DNA from: a virus
Direction: 5' to 3' (one strand)
Virus record (IMG/VR): IMGVR_UViG_3300045952_000066
Span: 1 to 57,687 of that record
DNA length: 57,687 bases
Of this stretch, positions 14,167-21,188 are shown one piece after another. A program made the translations under genes and the position numbers. The notes beneath the pieces are model-generated. The model was not told where the DNA came from. It did not search any database and saw only the letters and a list, made by a program, of their open reading frames with translations. The number at the start of each line of letters is the position of its first letter. Positions within the stretch are counted from its first letter, which is position 1.

Positions 14167-14366
14167 CAGAGGCCGTTCCTCTCCTCCGCTGCATCGCGGA
14201 TCTCGATGCCCTGCCGGTCGCAGAACTGGGCGAGCTCCGCCCACTCCTCGCCGTTGAAGTCGAAGACGCCGACCACATGCCATCGGTCGCCGCGCTTCAG
14301 CTTCAGACGGCCATGCACCGACTGGTCCTCGCGGTAGCGGACAACGAATCTGGCCTCGACGCTCAT
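14166..14366 (-). CDS. Hypothetical protein before the radical SAM gene (66 aa)
   Basis: Starts MSVEARFVVRYREDQSVHG and continues LKLKRGDRWHVVGVFDFNGEEWAEL, a beta-rich fold, with an acidic C-terminus. The stop overlaps the radical SAM ATG, so the two are translationally coupled. No family recognised. Confidence 0.65.
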   Translation of the reverse strand: MSVEARFVVRYREDQSVHGRLKLKRGDRWHVVGVFDFNGEEWAELAQFCDRQGIEIRDAAEERNGL

Positions 14367-14488
14367 GGGCGTCTCCTGAAGAGCCGGAAGCGCACGAACC
14401 GGATGACGGCGACTGAGATGGCCGCGCCGATGAACACCCAGATCGCAACGTCGAGCACGATGGCGATGCTGGCGAGGTCTTCACGCAT
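14363..14488 (-). CDS. Membrane micro-protein (41 aa)
   Basis: Read by hand: MREDLASIAIVLDVAIWVFI begins a single transmembrane helix (to about residue 30), followed by a basic tail FVRFRLFRRRP on what would be the cytoplasmic side. It overlaps the stop of the beta-helix gene (TGATG) and the next start (ATGA). Function unknown. Confidence 0.6.
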   Translation of the reverse strand: MREDLASIAIVLDVAIWVFIGAAISVAVIRFVRFRLFRRRP

Positions 14489-15795
14489 CACGACGCCTTG
14501 CCGATCATCCGCAGGATCTGCGCGATGAGAAGGACGAGATCGAAGTCCACGACCGGGCGAGTGAGTTGTTGTGTCGCGCCGCCCTGCACGTTGATGCCGC
14601 TATTGCCCTGCCCCATCTCGACGGAGCCAGCGTTCTCGAATGTGAGGTTGCTGTTGTTCAGTTCCAACGACCACTGGTTGTTGCCGCTGATGGTCATGTT
14701 CCTGAACTGGGAGTTGGTCACGTACTGCAAGGCGCCCAGCCGCTTGCAGTTCTCAAACTTGCAGTCGTGGATGTTCAGGTTGGCGTTGCCCTGCCCGCTG
14801 ACGATGTAGAAGCCCCCGAACGAAGTCCCGTCCGCGCCGCAGTTCTTCGATACGTGGCCTCTGACTTCGATGATTGGATCGACGTTACTGCCCTCGATCA
14901 TGAATCCGGCATTGCCGGTGTCGGCGGCGAGATTGTTCTCAAACAGAGCGGCGTCGGCAGGGCCTCGCGGAATGAACTTGTAAGCCGACCCATGCTGGCG
15001 AACCTCGTAGACTTCGTTGTCGTGAAAGTGAGGCCCGTTGGCTTCGGCAATGATGCCGCTATGGCCCGTCCGCTCGACCCTGTTGTGGTGGATATGCGGC
15101 TTGGAGTCGCGGCGCGAATCGCTGACGCCCAGCCAGATGCCCCTGACTTCCGGCCCGGTGTCATGCACATGGCAGTAGCCGATCTCCGTCTCGATGCACT
15201 GTTCGCCGTAGATTCCGGCCCACGGCGCCCCGGCGGGATTCTGCGCGACGTTCCACGCCTCGCAGTGCAGCACCCGGCCACGGGTGGACTTGCAGAGGAA
15301 CACGCCGCCAGCCTGCTTGCCGTTGCAATTGAACTTCAGCGCGTCGAACGACGAGTCGTTGAAGCCCTCCGCGTAGACCATCGCGGCGAACGGGCCGGTG
15401 TACGCTCCGTTGCCGATGGCCTTGAAGCCGCCGCCGTTGGTGCTGGTGATCTTGACGTTGGTCTTGCCCATCACCCGCAGGCCCTGCGTATTGATTGCCG
15501 CCGTTCCGCGAATGTCGTAGATGGCGTTCGACGGTTGCTGGTTGATCCAGTTCTGGAGCGAAGAGGTGTCGTCGTTCCCGCTGGCTTGATACGTCTTCAC
15601 CGGACGGTCATCCGGCGGCTGGGGATCGGGAGGATCGGGAGGATCGGGAGGATTCTGGTCGAAGGTGATCTCCACGGTCTTGAGGCATTTCTGGCAGTAG
15701 ACCCACGGTGGATTGTCCACGACCGGAATGAATGCGTGCGGCGTATTGTCCACCGGGCACTTTTCAGTGATCGATTCCAGCACTGCTTGCGGCAT
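14488..15795 (-). CDS. Right-handed beta-helix protein
   Basis: The 435-aa protein starts MPQAVLESITEKCPVDNTPH. It has an N-terminal CxxC ribbon (YCQKCLKTVEI), a short Pro/Asp linker made of DPPDPPDP, then parallel-beta-helix-like sequence with repeated hits such as IHHNRVERTGHSGI, FHDNEVYEV and LFENNLAAD. The last 20 residues (VVDFDLVLLIAQILRMIGKA) are a hydrophobic helix. Such folds occur in tailspikes, depolymerases and epimerases. It lies far from the tail genes, so a virion role is uncertain. The ATG has GAGGAGGG well placed. Confidence 0.75.
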   Translation of the reverse strand: MPQAVLESITEKCPVDNTPHAFIPVVDNPPWVYCQKCLKTVEITFDQNPPDPPDPPDPQPPDDRPVKTYQASGNDDTSSLQNWINQQPSNAIYDIRGTAAINTQGLRVMGKTNVKITSTNGGGFKAIGNGAYTGPFAAMVYAEGFNDSSFDALKFNCNGKQAGGVFLCKSTRGRVLHCEAWNVAQNPAGAPWAGIYGEQCIETEIGYCHVHDTGPEVRGIWLGVSDSRRDSKPHIHHNRVERTGHSGIIAEANGPHFHDNEVYEVRQHGSAYKFIPRGPADAALFENNLAADTGNAGFMIEGSNVDPIIEVRGHVSKNCGADGTSFGGFYIVSGQGNANLNIHDCKFENCKRLGALQYVTNSQFRNMTISGNNQWSLELNNSNLTFENAGSVEMGQGNSGINVQGGATQQLTRPVVDFDLVLLIAQILRMIGKAS

Positions 15796-16123
15796 GTACC
15801 TTTCCCTCCTCGATGAGTTCTTCGATGGCCTGACGACAATGCGGGCAGACGACGGTCAGCGATTCGAGATGTAGATCGATCCGCCCGCGCCGGTCGTTGA
15901 CATGCACGTCGCGCCCGCAGAAGGTCTTCTCGACCGTGAACGCCTTGACGTGCCGCACGCCGCTCTGCGCGACAGTGATCAGTTCGCCGTCGCCCGCGAC
16001 GACCTTGCGGAGAGCTTCGGCCTGGATGCGCCGCACCTCCGCGTCGGACCTCTTGGTCAGGCAGGCCATGCAGGCCAGCAGAGGCTCCGGAATCGGGTGA
16101 TTGCAGGACCGGCAGACTCTCAT
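15764..16123 (-). CDS. Double zinc-ribbon protein (119 aa)
   Basis: Starts MRVCRSCNHPIPEPLLACMAC, giving CRSC and CMAC at the N-terminus, and ends with VVCPHCRQAIEELIEEG, a further CxxC. The middle is mixed alpha/beta (ELITVAQSGVRHVKAFTVEKTFCGRDVHVND). Possibly a nucleic-acid-binding or regulatory protein. It overlaps the start of the beta-helix gene by 32 bases. Confidence 0.65.
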   Translation of the reverse strand: MRVCRSCNHPIPEPLLACMACLTKRSDAEVRRIQAEALRKVVAGDGELITVAQSGVRHVKAFTVEKTFCGRDVHVNDRRGRIDLHLESLTVVCPHCRQAIEELIEEGKVHAASSAGIDH

Positions 16124-16299
16124 TCGATGGGCCTCTCTCCGCTCTCGTAGGCAGAGCGCGACCGATACCATCCGCGATTCGAGGGAGCGTCCGCGTAGTA
16201 GGCGCCGCACTGGCAGGACGCCGCGAGTGACATGATGCCGATTGAGACGGAGCGTTCGCAGCACGGACAGACGACGACGACCCAGAAGAGATTGCTCAT
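16120..16299 (-). CDS. Small zinc-ribbon protein (59 aa)
   Basis: Starts MSNLFWVVVVCPCCERSVSI and carries CPCC then CQCG about 18 residues on, a classic zinc-ribbon spacing. ATGA overlap with the gene upstream and four-base overlap with the gene at 15764-16123 support it. Function unknown. Confidence 0.65.
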   Translation of the reverse strand: MSNLFWVVVVCPCCERSVSIGIMSLAASCQCGAYYADAPSNRGWYRSRSAYESGERPIE

Positions 16300-16457
16300 G
16301 GCTCCCTCCAGACCCAGCCCAGGAGCAGCCAATACCAGAACCGGCGCCAGAGGTTCGGCATCGGGCGGGCGCAGTGAACGGTGAGGCACGACGATGCGTG
16401 CAGGACGGAGCGCACGGGCGGCTCCGTGATGATCAGCATGTGGAAGTGCTGGTTCAT
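16296..16457 (-). CDS. Small membrane-associated protein coupled to the methyltransferase (53 aa)
   Basis: Read by hand: it starts MNQHFHMLIITEPPVRS, ends with an aromatic stretch WRRFWYWLLLGWVWREP that could sit in a membrane, and has two cysteines in between. The ATG at 16457 overlaps the methyltransferase stop as ATGA, so the two are coupled. No family recognised. Confidence 0.55.
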   Translation of the reverse strand: MNQHFHMLIITEPPVRSVLHASSCLTVHCARPMPNLWRRFWYWLLLGWVWREP

Positions 16458-17908
16458 CTCAGCACCCCAAGTCTCCTAGCAAGCACCGTAAAGACTGCCG
16501 CTGCCTGGAGAGGTACGACTGCATTTCCGACGCACTGAAGGCGTGGTCGACGCTCGACCAGCCAACGGGCAGTCCCATCAGCCAGTCCTCGAATGACGGA
16601 CTCAGCCTCTTGCGAAAGATCCGCTTCCGTAATTTGTAGGGCGAGGGCAAGCGTGAGCGTAACCGGCGACAGAGCAGGCGCAAGATCCGGACGCGCCGCG
16701 AGAATGGCAGGCCATCGAGGATCGTTGGGACCGGGCGCGAAGAGGGGAAGCTCGTCACCTGATCCGCGATGTAGAGTTGTCTCTGCGGGTGCTCTGCTCG
16801 AGGCCCCTGCTCGTGCCAGTCGCGCGTGTTCGGCGTGCGCCAGTGGTGCTCGATGAAGTTGGGCAACTGCTCCCCCTTCAGGTTGTCGTGCCGCTCCAGG
16901 CGCGTCCGCGCGTTCGGGTCGCGCGAGTCCCTCGACGCTGGCGTCGGCCACTGCCGGATCGCGTCGACCAAGGTCGTGCCGGAATGCATCACGCCCGTCG
17001 TCGTCGTGTGCCGCGCCGTCTCCTCCGCATCGCGCGTGTTCGGCGTCGGCCATAGCTCGACCTGATTCGCGAGGTCCACCGTCCGCTTGACGCCATTCGC
17101 ATCCATCCCCTTCCGCGCGACCGTCGCCGGATCGAGCTTGTTGCCGCCGCCCATCGTGCGCGGCGTCTGCCACTGCTCCGTCTGCTCCGCGATGGTCACC
17201 TGATGGCCCGCGTCCCGCGAGGTCGTCCTGGTCCTCACGCCGCCGGTCTTCGGCACGTCCGGAGTGCGCCACTCCTCCGTCTTCCGCTCCAGGTCCTGGC
17301 CGCTCTGGTGGCCGTTCGCCGCCGCGGCGCCCCTCGACCCATGTCCCGTGATCGAGCAGCCGGTGTCGGGAGACGGCCAGGAAGAACGTGCGGAGCCGAC
17401 CGTGGCTGGCTCCCACGTCGGAAGCGCGTAAACTTCCCCACGCGACATCGAACCCCAGCGCGGCCAGATCCCTGAGAACGGCGCCCATTCCGCCCACAGC
17501 GTCATCTGCGGCGTCATCCACGTCGAGCGGTTCGTCAGCAGGGCTATCGGTGTCCCGCAGGATTCCGGAGACGTTCTCTCCGAAGAAGTAGGGCGCTCCG
17601 GATTCATCGAGCACGCGGGCGATGTCGGACCAGATCCACCGCTCGTCGTTGACGCCTCGCCTGCGACCGGCGACGGAGTGAGGCTGGCACGGCCAGCCCG
17701 CAACGACGCAATCCACGAGGCCACGGAGGGGTCGTCCATCGAATCCCAGGACATCGCGGAAGACCTTCGCCTGCGGGAACGCTCTTCGGAAGCGCCGCGC
17801 CGCCTGGGGGTCTTTCTCGACGCCAGCGATGCAGCGATATCGGGGGAATGCGATCTCAACAGCCAAGTCAAGGGAGCCTATCCCCGCGCAGAGCGATAGC
17901 CCGTTCAT
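16454..17908 (-). CDS. C5-cytosine DNA methyltransferase (484 aa)
   Basis: Starts ATG at 17908. Motif I is NGLSLCAGIGSLDLAVE (residues 2-18), the catalytic PCQ lies at 73-75 (Cys 74), ENV at 111-113, the motif VIII region is GFDVAWGSLRASDVGASHGRLRTFF, and motif X is QCVGNAVVPLQAAAVF at the C-terminus. A long Ala/Asp/Arg-rich insert with recurring ADA/AHA units lies between VIII and X. The enzyme methylates cytosine, and in phages it usually protects the genome from host restriction. No cognate endonuclease was recognised. The whole second half is also open in another frame. Confidence 0.9.
   Translation of the reverse strand: MNGLSLCAGIGSLDLAVEIAFPRYRCIAGVEKDPQAARRFRRAFPQAKVFRDVLGFDGRPLRGLVDCVVAGWPCQPHSVAGRRRGVNDERWIWSDIARVLDESGAPYFFGENVSGILRDTDSPADEPLDVDDAADDAVGGMGAVLRDLAALGFDVAWGSLRASDVGASHGRLRTFFLAVSRHRLLDHGTWVEGRRGGERPPERPGPGAEDGGVAHSGRAEDRRREDQDDLAGRGPSGDHRGADGAVADAAHDGRRQQARSGDGRAEGDGCEWRQADGGPRESGRAMADAEHARCGGDGAAHDDDGRDAFRHDLGRRDPAVADASVEGLARPERADAPGAARQPEGGAVAQLHRAPLAHAEHARLARAGASSRAPAETTLHRGSGDELPLFAPGPNDPRWPAILAARPDLAPALSPVTLTLALALQITEADLSQEAESVIRGLADGTARWLVERRPRLQCVGNAVVPLQAAAVFTVLARRLGVLR
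16459..17505 (-). CDS. Second-frame ORF inside the methyltransferase gene (348 aa)
   Basis: A different frame of the same DNA encodes, from ATG 17505, a protein beginning MTLWAEWAPFSGIWPRWGSM. It contains a SRGEVYALPTWEP block, five WxTP repeats (WRTPDV, WQTPRTMG, WPTPNTRD, WPTPASRD, WRTPNTRDW) and LSPSFEDWLMGLPVGWSS at the end. I recognise the W-P-x-x-G-M, LPxLxP, WPTPxxRD and VEWLMGxPxGW set as a family commonly annotated near phage cytosine methyltransferases. It ends five bases from the methyltransferase stop. It may be a real overprinted gene, a frameshift product, or a conserved shadow. Confidence 0.5.
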   Translation of the reverse strand: MTLWAEWAPFSGIWPRWGSMSRGEVYALPTWEPATVGSARSSWPSPDTGCSITGHGSRGAAAANGHQSGQDLERKTEEWRTPDVPKTGGVRTRTTSRDAGHQVTIAEQTEQWQTPRTMGGGNKLDPATVARKGMDANGVKRTVDLANQVELWPTPNTRDAEETARHTTTTGVMHSGTTLVDAIRQWPTPASRDSRDPNARTRLERHDNLKGEQLPNFIEHHWRTPNTRDWHEQGPRAEHPQRQLYIADQVTSFPSSRPVPTILDGLPFSRRVRILRLLCRRLRSRLPSPYKLRKRIFRKRLSPSFEDWLMGLPVGWSSVDHAFSASEMQSYLSRQRQSLRCLLGDLGC

Positions 17909-18341
17909 GCACTGCCGCCTTTCCCGGCTTGCTGCCTCTGGTTCGGTTGTCGAAGTTGCGATGGCAAGGAACGCAGAGACGCCGGTAGTCAGAAGGATCG
18001 TCGTAACGTCCCGTCTGGTTCGCCCACTCGTATCGCCGCCCCGGATCATCCAGGCTGCATTCCTCGCATCGTTGAGGGGCGCCCCGAAGCGCGTACACGC
18101 GAAGGTGGAGGGCTTGATAGTCAGCGGCGCCGCCCTTCCATGAAGGACACCTTGCGCCCCTGCCATCCCGCTTCACTGCTCGTCGTGGCGGGATGCCGTA
18201 ACGCTTTAGGTCACGCTGAATCTTGTGAAGACTGACAGAGAAGTGATCAGCGATTTCTTGCTGGCTCCGACTTTGCTCGACGTAGAGTTCAACGAGTCGC
18301 GCACGGTCGCAGGCCGGGACGCATGTATAGCGATTAGCCAT
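17868..18341 (-). CDS. HNH-like endonuclease with N-terminal HTH (157 aa)
   Basis: Starts MANRYTCVPACDRARLVELYVEQ with a helix-turn-helix (SQQEIADHFSVSLHKIQRDL) at residues 25-46. The C-terminal half has CEECSLDDPGRRYEWANQTGRYDD, then YRRLCVPCHRNFDNR, the two CxxC pairs and the N-to-H core of an HNH/zinc-finger nuclease, although the usual first His of the fold is replaced (EW). Such genes are often homing endonucleases. It overlaps the methyltransferase start by 41 bases and has a good SD. Confidence 0.7.
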   Translation of the reverse strand: MANRYTCVPACDRARLVELYVEQSRSQQEIADHFSVSLHKIQRDLKRYGIPPRRAVKRDGRGARCPSWKGGAADYQALHLRVYALRGAPQRCEECSLDDPGRRYEWANQTGRYDDPSDYRRLCVPCHRNFDNRTRGSKPGKAAVHERAIALRGDRLP

Positions 18342-18351
18342 TCAGGCATCC

Positions 18352-18397
18352 TCCACAGGAGAGTGCCGATTCCGGCGCAGAGGGAGAGGCCATTTAC
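18352..18397 (-). pseudogene. Methyltransferase motif I remnant upstream of the HNH gene
   Basis: Just before the HNH gene, one frame reads VNGLSLCAGIGTLLW, identical over ten residues to motif I of the methyltransferase (NGLSLCAGIG). The codons differ mainly at third positions, so it is not a fresh copy. It breaks off within 15 residues. Its CTGTGGAGGAT segment supplies the Shine-Dalgarno of the HNH gene. Confidence 0.65.
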
Positions 18398-18414
18398 ACT
18401 TCCCGCATCTGCCC

Positions 18415-18456
18415 CAAAAAGCACAAAGCCCCCGAAGCCGCGAGGGCGTCGGGGGC
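18415..18456 (-). terminator. Rho-independent terminator after the recombinase operon
   Basis: GCCCCCGA (18428-18435) and TCGGGGGC (18449-18456) form a perfect 8-bp stem, followed on the minus strand by TTTGTGCTTTTT. It lies about 30 bases past the recombinase stop and ends the early operon. Confidence 0.85.
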
Positions 18457-18485
18457 CAGTGTCTCAAGGAGACTGAGGCGCGGTG

Positions 18486-20168
18486 TCACGCGATGCGCCT
18501 CTTGATTTCAAAAGGGATAGCAGTTAAACAAGTGTGAGGGGCGTGAACACCCCCCTCACAGTTGTTTGAGGTATGCCGGGAACCCGCGCCGGGTTCCGGC
18601 AGGGGCATCGGAATCGCCCCGGTAATCGTCACTTCGCCGTCCGCGTACACTGCCTTAAAATCCTGAATGCTCTCCAGAATACTCCTGCGGTGCTCGAATT
18701 TGACAGGCTTGTTTTTGGGGTCCGCGATGCGGCGCAGGGCGGCTTCGGCCTGACGCTCTGACGGGATGGACACAACCTTGCCCGCTTCCTTGAGGTCGGC
18801 CTGAACCTCGCGCAGACGCTTCTGTTTCGCAAGGATGTCAGCCGTCGCCTTGACCGGGTCACCGGCGCCCTCGCTGATCATGTGCTGCAAACCGCCGATG
18901 GACGCCTGAAGGTTCTGCGCTTCCTTCTCCAGCCGCTTGGTGACGCCCGTGTTCACCTCCCGCGCCTTGTAGAAAGCCGTCGCGGATTCGATGAACGTCG
19001 CCGGAACGGTGATCGTCTCCCAGACGGCGTCGAACGCGACCGGCTCGATCAGGTGAACGCCGACACGACGTAGCCTGCAAGGCCCGGTGTGTGTCCGCGA
19101 GTCCTCGTAGTGCTTGCAGCCATAGACCGGATAACGTGCGCCGCGAGAGCCAGCCGTGCCGTTGGAGCACATGCGGTGACCGGCCTTGTCGAACAGAAAG
19201 TGCGAGAGCAGATACTTCCGCTTCGGCGGGCGCCCGTTGGTCCGCTCCGGAGCGTTCTGGTTGACGCGCTGCACCTCCAGCCAGAACTCCTTCTCGATGA
19301 TGGCGCCGCACGGGATGATGCGACCGATGCGCTGGTGCTCTCCGCAGTACGTCGAGTTGACGAGCATCTGGCGGATGACGCGAGGCACCCACAGTCCCGG
19401 CGGAACCCAGACGGCCTTGCCCGTCTCCGGATCTTTCTTTCCCCAGTAGCCGTTCGACAGAATGCCCTTCGCGTTGAGCGCGTGCGTGATCTTGGCGATT
19501 GTCCAGCCGGTGCGGCGCCAGCCGTAGACCATCTCGACCACGTTCCGCTTGCTGATCCCCTCGACGTTGGTCATCGCCGGATCGATCACCAGCTTCCGGC
19601 CATCCGGCGTCTGGATGTTCAGCATCCCGTAGCACGCCATGCCGTGATCGAGCATCCCGGCGTCGAGGTTGAGCAGCCGCTGATCCATCGAGCGGCCCAG
19701 GATCTCGTGCCACTCCGCGCTGGCCTGCCCCATCGCTTGCCAGCACTTGCTCTTGCCTTCCCGCGTGCTGGTGTCGACCACGCCTTCGCGCACCGACCAG
19801 ATGAGCTTGCCCGCGTGAGTGAAGCGGTCCAGCATCGCGGTCTGTCCGAACTCCAACGCGGGACGGAGCAGACGGTCCAGAGCGGAGAGGCCGATGCCGT
19901 CGATATCCGGCGAGGCGAGTTCGTCCAGAACTCGCTGCATCTGCTCGTTGGTCAGGGTGTCGGTTCCGCTGACGCCCTGAAGCTCCAGCGTGCGGACGAT
20001 GATCGCGCCAAACTTCGCTTCCAGCTTCTTCTGGTCGGCGCGTTGGCGGGCCACGTCCTGGCGATTGCCAGAGACGCGGATGACCATGATGATCCGCGGC
20101 GTCGTCGGGACGACCTTGGCGGCGAAGTTGAATCCCTTAGCGGTCGTTCTTTTCATTGGCGCCGTCAT
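18486..20168 (-). CDS. Large serine recombinase (integrase, 560 aa)
   Basis: The N-terminal resolvase domain has MVIRVSGNRQDVARQRADQ with the likely nucleophile Ser 33 and Arg 31, and later GLSALDRLLRP. The recombinase domain follows (KRNVVEMVYGWRRTGWTIAKI, ALNAKGILSNG). The zinc-ribbon region (LLSHFLFDKAGHRMC...YPVYGCKHY...CRLRRVG) lacks the usual first CxxC pair. A coiled-coil segment (RLEKEAQNLQASIGGLQ) precedes the C-terminus. It is probably the phage integrase, cutting attP and attB; no att site was identified. ATG 20168 is preceded by AGAGG; a TTG just upstream is possible. Confidence 0.85.
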   Translation of the reverse strand: MTAPMKRTTAKGFNFAAKVVPTTPRIIMVIRVSGNRQDVARQRADQKKLEAKFGAIIVRTLELQGVSGTDTLTNEQMQRVLDELASPDIDGIGLSALDRLLRPALEFGQTAMLDRFTHAGKLIWSVREGVVDTSTREGKSKCWQAMGQASAEWHEILGRSMDQRLLNLDAGMLDHGMACYGMLNIQTPDGRKLVIDPAMTNVEGISKRNVVEMVYGWRRTGWTIAKITHALNAKGILSNGYWGKKDPETGKAVWVPPGLWVPRVIRQMLVNSTYCGEHQRIGRIIPCGAIIEKEFWLEVQRVNQNAPERTNGRPPKRKYLLSHFLFDKAGHRMCSNGTAGSRGARYPVYGCKHYEDSRTHTGPCRLRRVGVHLIEPVAFDAVWETITVPATFIESATAFYKAREVNTGVTKRLEKEAQNLQASIGGLQHMISEGAGDPVKATADILAKQKRLREVQADLKEAGKVVSIPSERQAEAALRRIADPKNKPVKFEHRRSILESIQDFKAVYADGEVTITGAIPMPLPEPGAGSRHTSNNCEGGVHAPHTCLTAIPFEIKRRIA

Positions 20169-20322
20169 CAACGTCGACCTCTCGTGCGGCTTCGATCTCG
20201 TCCACGATCCGCACTAGATTCTCCATGAAGGCGTCTGCGGCCTGCGGATTGACCACGGTCTTGAGCCGGTTCGTCGCCTTGACCGGCGGCTCGTCGGGGG
20301 GTTCCGGCCTGCGGCGCGTCAT
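20137..20322 (-). CDS. Small acidic protein overlapping the recombinase start (61 aa)
   Basis: Starts MTRRRPEPPDEPPVKATNRL, with a helical NPQAADAFMENLVRIVDEIEAA core and an acidic end. It overlaps the recombinase start by 32 bases and lies inside the tail of the gene at 20168-20536. A small gene beside a serine integrase may be a directionality factor, but that is inference. Confidence 0.5.
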   Translation of the reverse strand: MTRRRPEPPDEPPVKATNRLKTVVNPQAADAFMENLVRIVDEIEAAREVDVDDGANEKNDR

Positions 20323-20536
20323 TGCAGAACCTCGCGAGGAGATCGATCTGCGCCTGGAACCTCTCCATAGCCTTCCTCGCCAGCAGACAACGCGCCGTCG
20401 CGACATCCTCGACGCCGCTCGATTCCTGGCGCAGGACGTACTTGGAGTCGCGGTAGATGAGCCAGAGCATCTTGCCGCGACGTTGAAGGGAACCGGCCCC
20501 TCTGGGCCATCCCTTCGGGTTTTGAGTTTCGGTCAT
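20168..20536 (-). CDS. Arm-type DNA-binding domain protein upstream of the recombinase (122 aa)
   Basis: Starts MTETQNPKGWPRGAGSLQRR. The segment RGAGSLQRRGKMLWLIYRDSKYVLRQESSGVEDVATARCLLARK matches the N-terminal arm-binding (AP2-like) fold typical of tyrosine integrases (G-S-x-x-x-R-G-x-x-W, R-x-x-S-S-G), here as a separate protein. After about residue 72 the frame is basic and runs 155 bases into the next gene, so its real end is uncertain. It may bind att arms. Confidence 0.55.
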   Translation of the reverse strand: MTETQNPKGWPRGAGSLQRRGKMLWLIYRDSKYVLRQESSGVEDVATARCLLARKAMERFQAQIDLLARFCNDAPQAGTPRRAAGQGDEPAQDRGQSAGRRRLHGESSADRGRDRSRTRGRR

Positions 20537-20545
20537 GCGTATAGC

Positions 20546-20755
20546 TTAACATGATTTCTCTACATTGTGAGGGGGCCTTGCCGTGGAGGTCCATTCCGCC
20601 CGCCGCCGCTCTGCGAATGCGTCGAACGTGTTCCGCTTCGGCTTTGCCTGCGCTTCCGCAGATCTCAACTCCAAGTCGAGTGTGCTCTGCGCGTAGTCGG
20701 CCATGCCCTTGCCAGAGCCAGCCCGTCGCGCCTGACCCAGTGTGCCCCGCGTCAT
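20546..20755 (-). CDS. Hypothetical protein (69 aa)
   Basis: Starts MTRGTLGQARRAGSGKGMAD and continues helical (YAQSTLDLELRSAEAQA, NTFDAFAERRRAEWTSTAR). ATGA overlap with the gene upstream. No family recognised. Confidence 0.55.
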   Translation of the reverse strand: MTRGTLGQARRAGSGKGMADYAQSTLDLELRSAEAQAKPKRNTFDAFAERRRAEWTSTARPPHNVEKSC

Positions 20756-20958
20756 CGCCGCACCGCCGCGCTCTTCGCCATCACCGCCGTCACGATCTTG
20801 TCCTCCAGGCCCGCGTCGAGCTTGTCCGCGTGAAGGTCCCAGCCCGCCACCGGCCCGACCACTTCCTGAACGATCACCGACCGCAGGGTCGCCCGCTCGT
20901 CCTCGTTGAACTGATCGCGGATCGCCTGCCACGTTCGCTTGCTGATGAAGAGCATCAC
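20752..20958 (-). CDS. Hypothetical protein (68 aa)
   Basis: GTG at 20958 overlaps the upstream stop; the next codon is ATG, so either can start. The protein reads MLFISKRTWQAIRDQFNEDERATL, then VVGPVAGWDLHADKLDAG and a C-terminal helix. No family recognised. Confidence 0.6.
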   Translation of the reverse strand: MMLFISKRTWQAIRDQFNEDERATLRSVIVQEVVGPVAGWDLHADKLDAGLEDKIVTAVMAKSAAVRR

Positions 20959-21188
20959 GCCCCCTGCCGCCGCTGGACTTCCCGCGCCATCGCTTCCTGG
21001 TAGTCGTTGATCACGTCGAAAACCTTCATCGCGATTTCCGGCGGCATGAACATCTTGAGCGTCACCTCTGAGGGCACGCGCGGGTACGTCTCCAGGCCGA
21101 CCTGGAGAACCTGGAGGACGCCTTCGATGGCGTCATCGAATCCCTTCTGCCACTGCGTCAGCCGTTCCTTCTTGAGTTCGTTTTCCAT
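20955..21188 (-). CDS. Helical hypothetical protein (77 aa)
   Basis: Starts MENELKKERLTQWQKGFDD and alternates helices around PRVPSEVTLKMFMPPEIAMK. Overlaps on both sides (TAATG from upstream, GTGA downstream). No family recognised. Confidence 0.65.
   Translation of the reverse strand: MENELKKERLTQWQKGFDDAIEGVLQVLQVGLETYPRVPSEVTLKMFMPPEIAMKVFDVINDYQEAMAREVQRRQGA

Noticed and set aside
13198-14484. N-terminal extension of the radical SAM gene to 14484
   Set aside because: The extra residues are Ser/Arg-rich and overlap two small genes with good coupling.
19089-20228. Plus-strand open frame antisense to the recombinase
   Set aside because: The minus-strand recombinase is certain; the antisense product has no recognisable motif.
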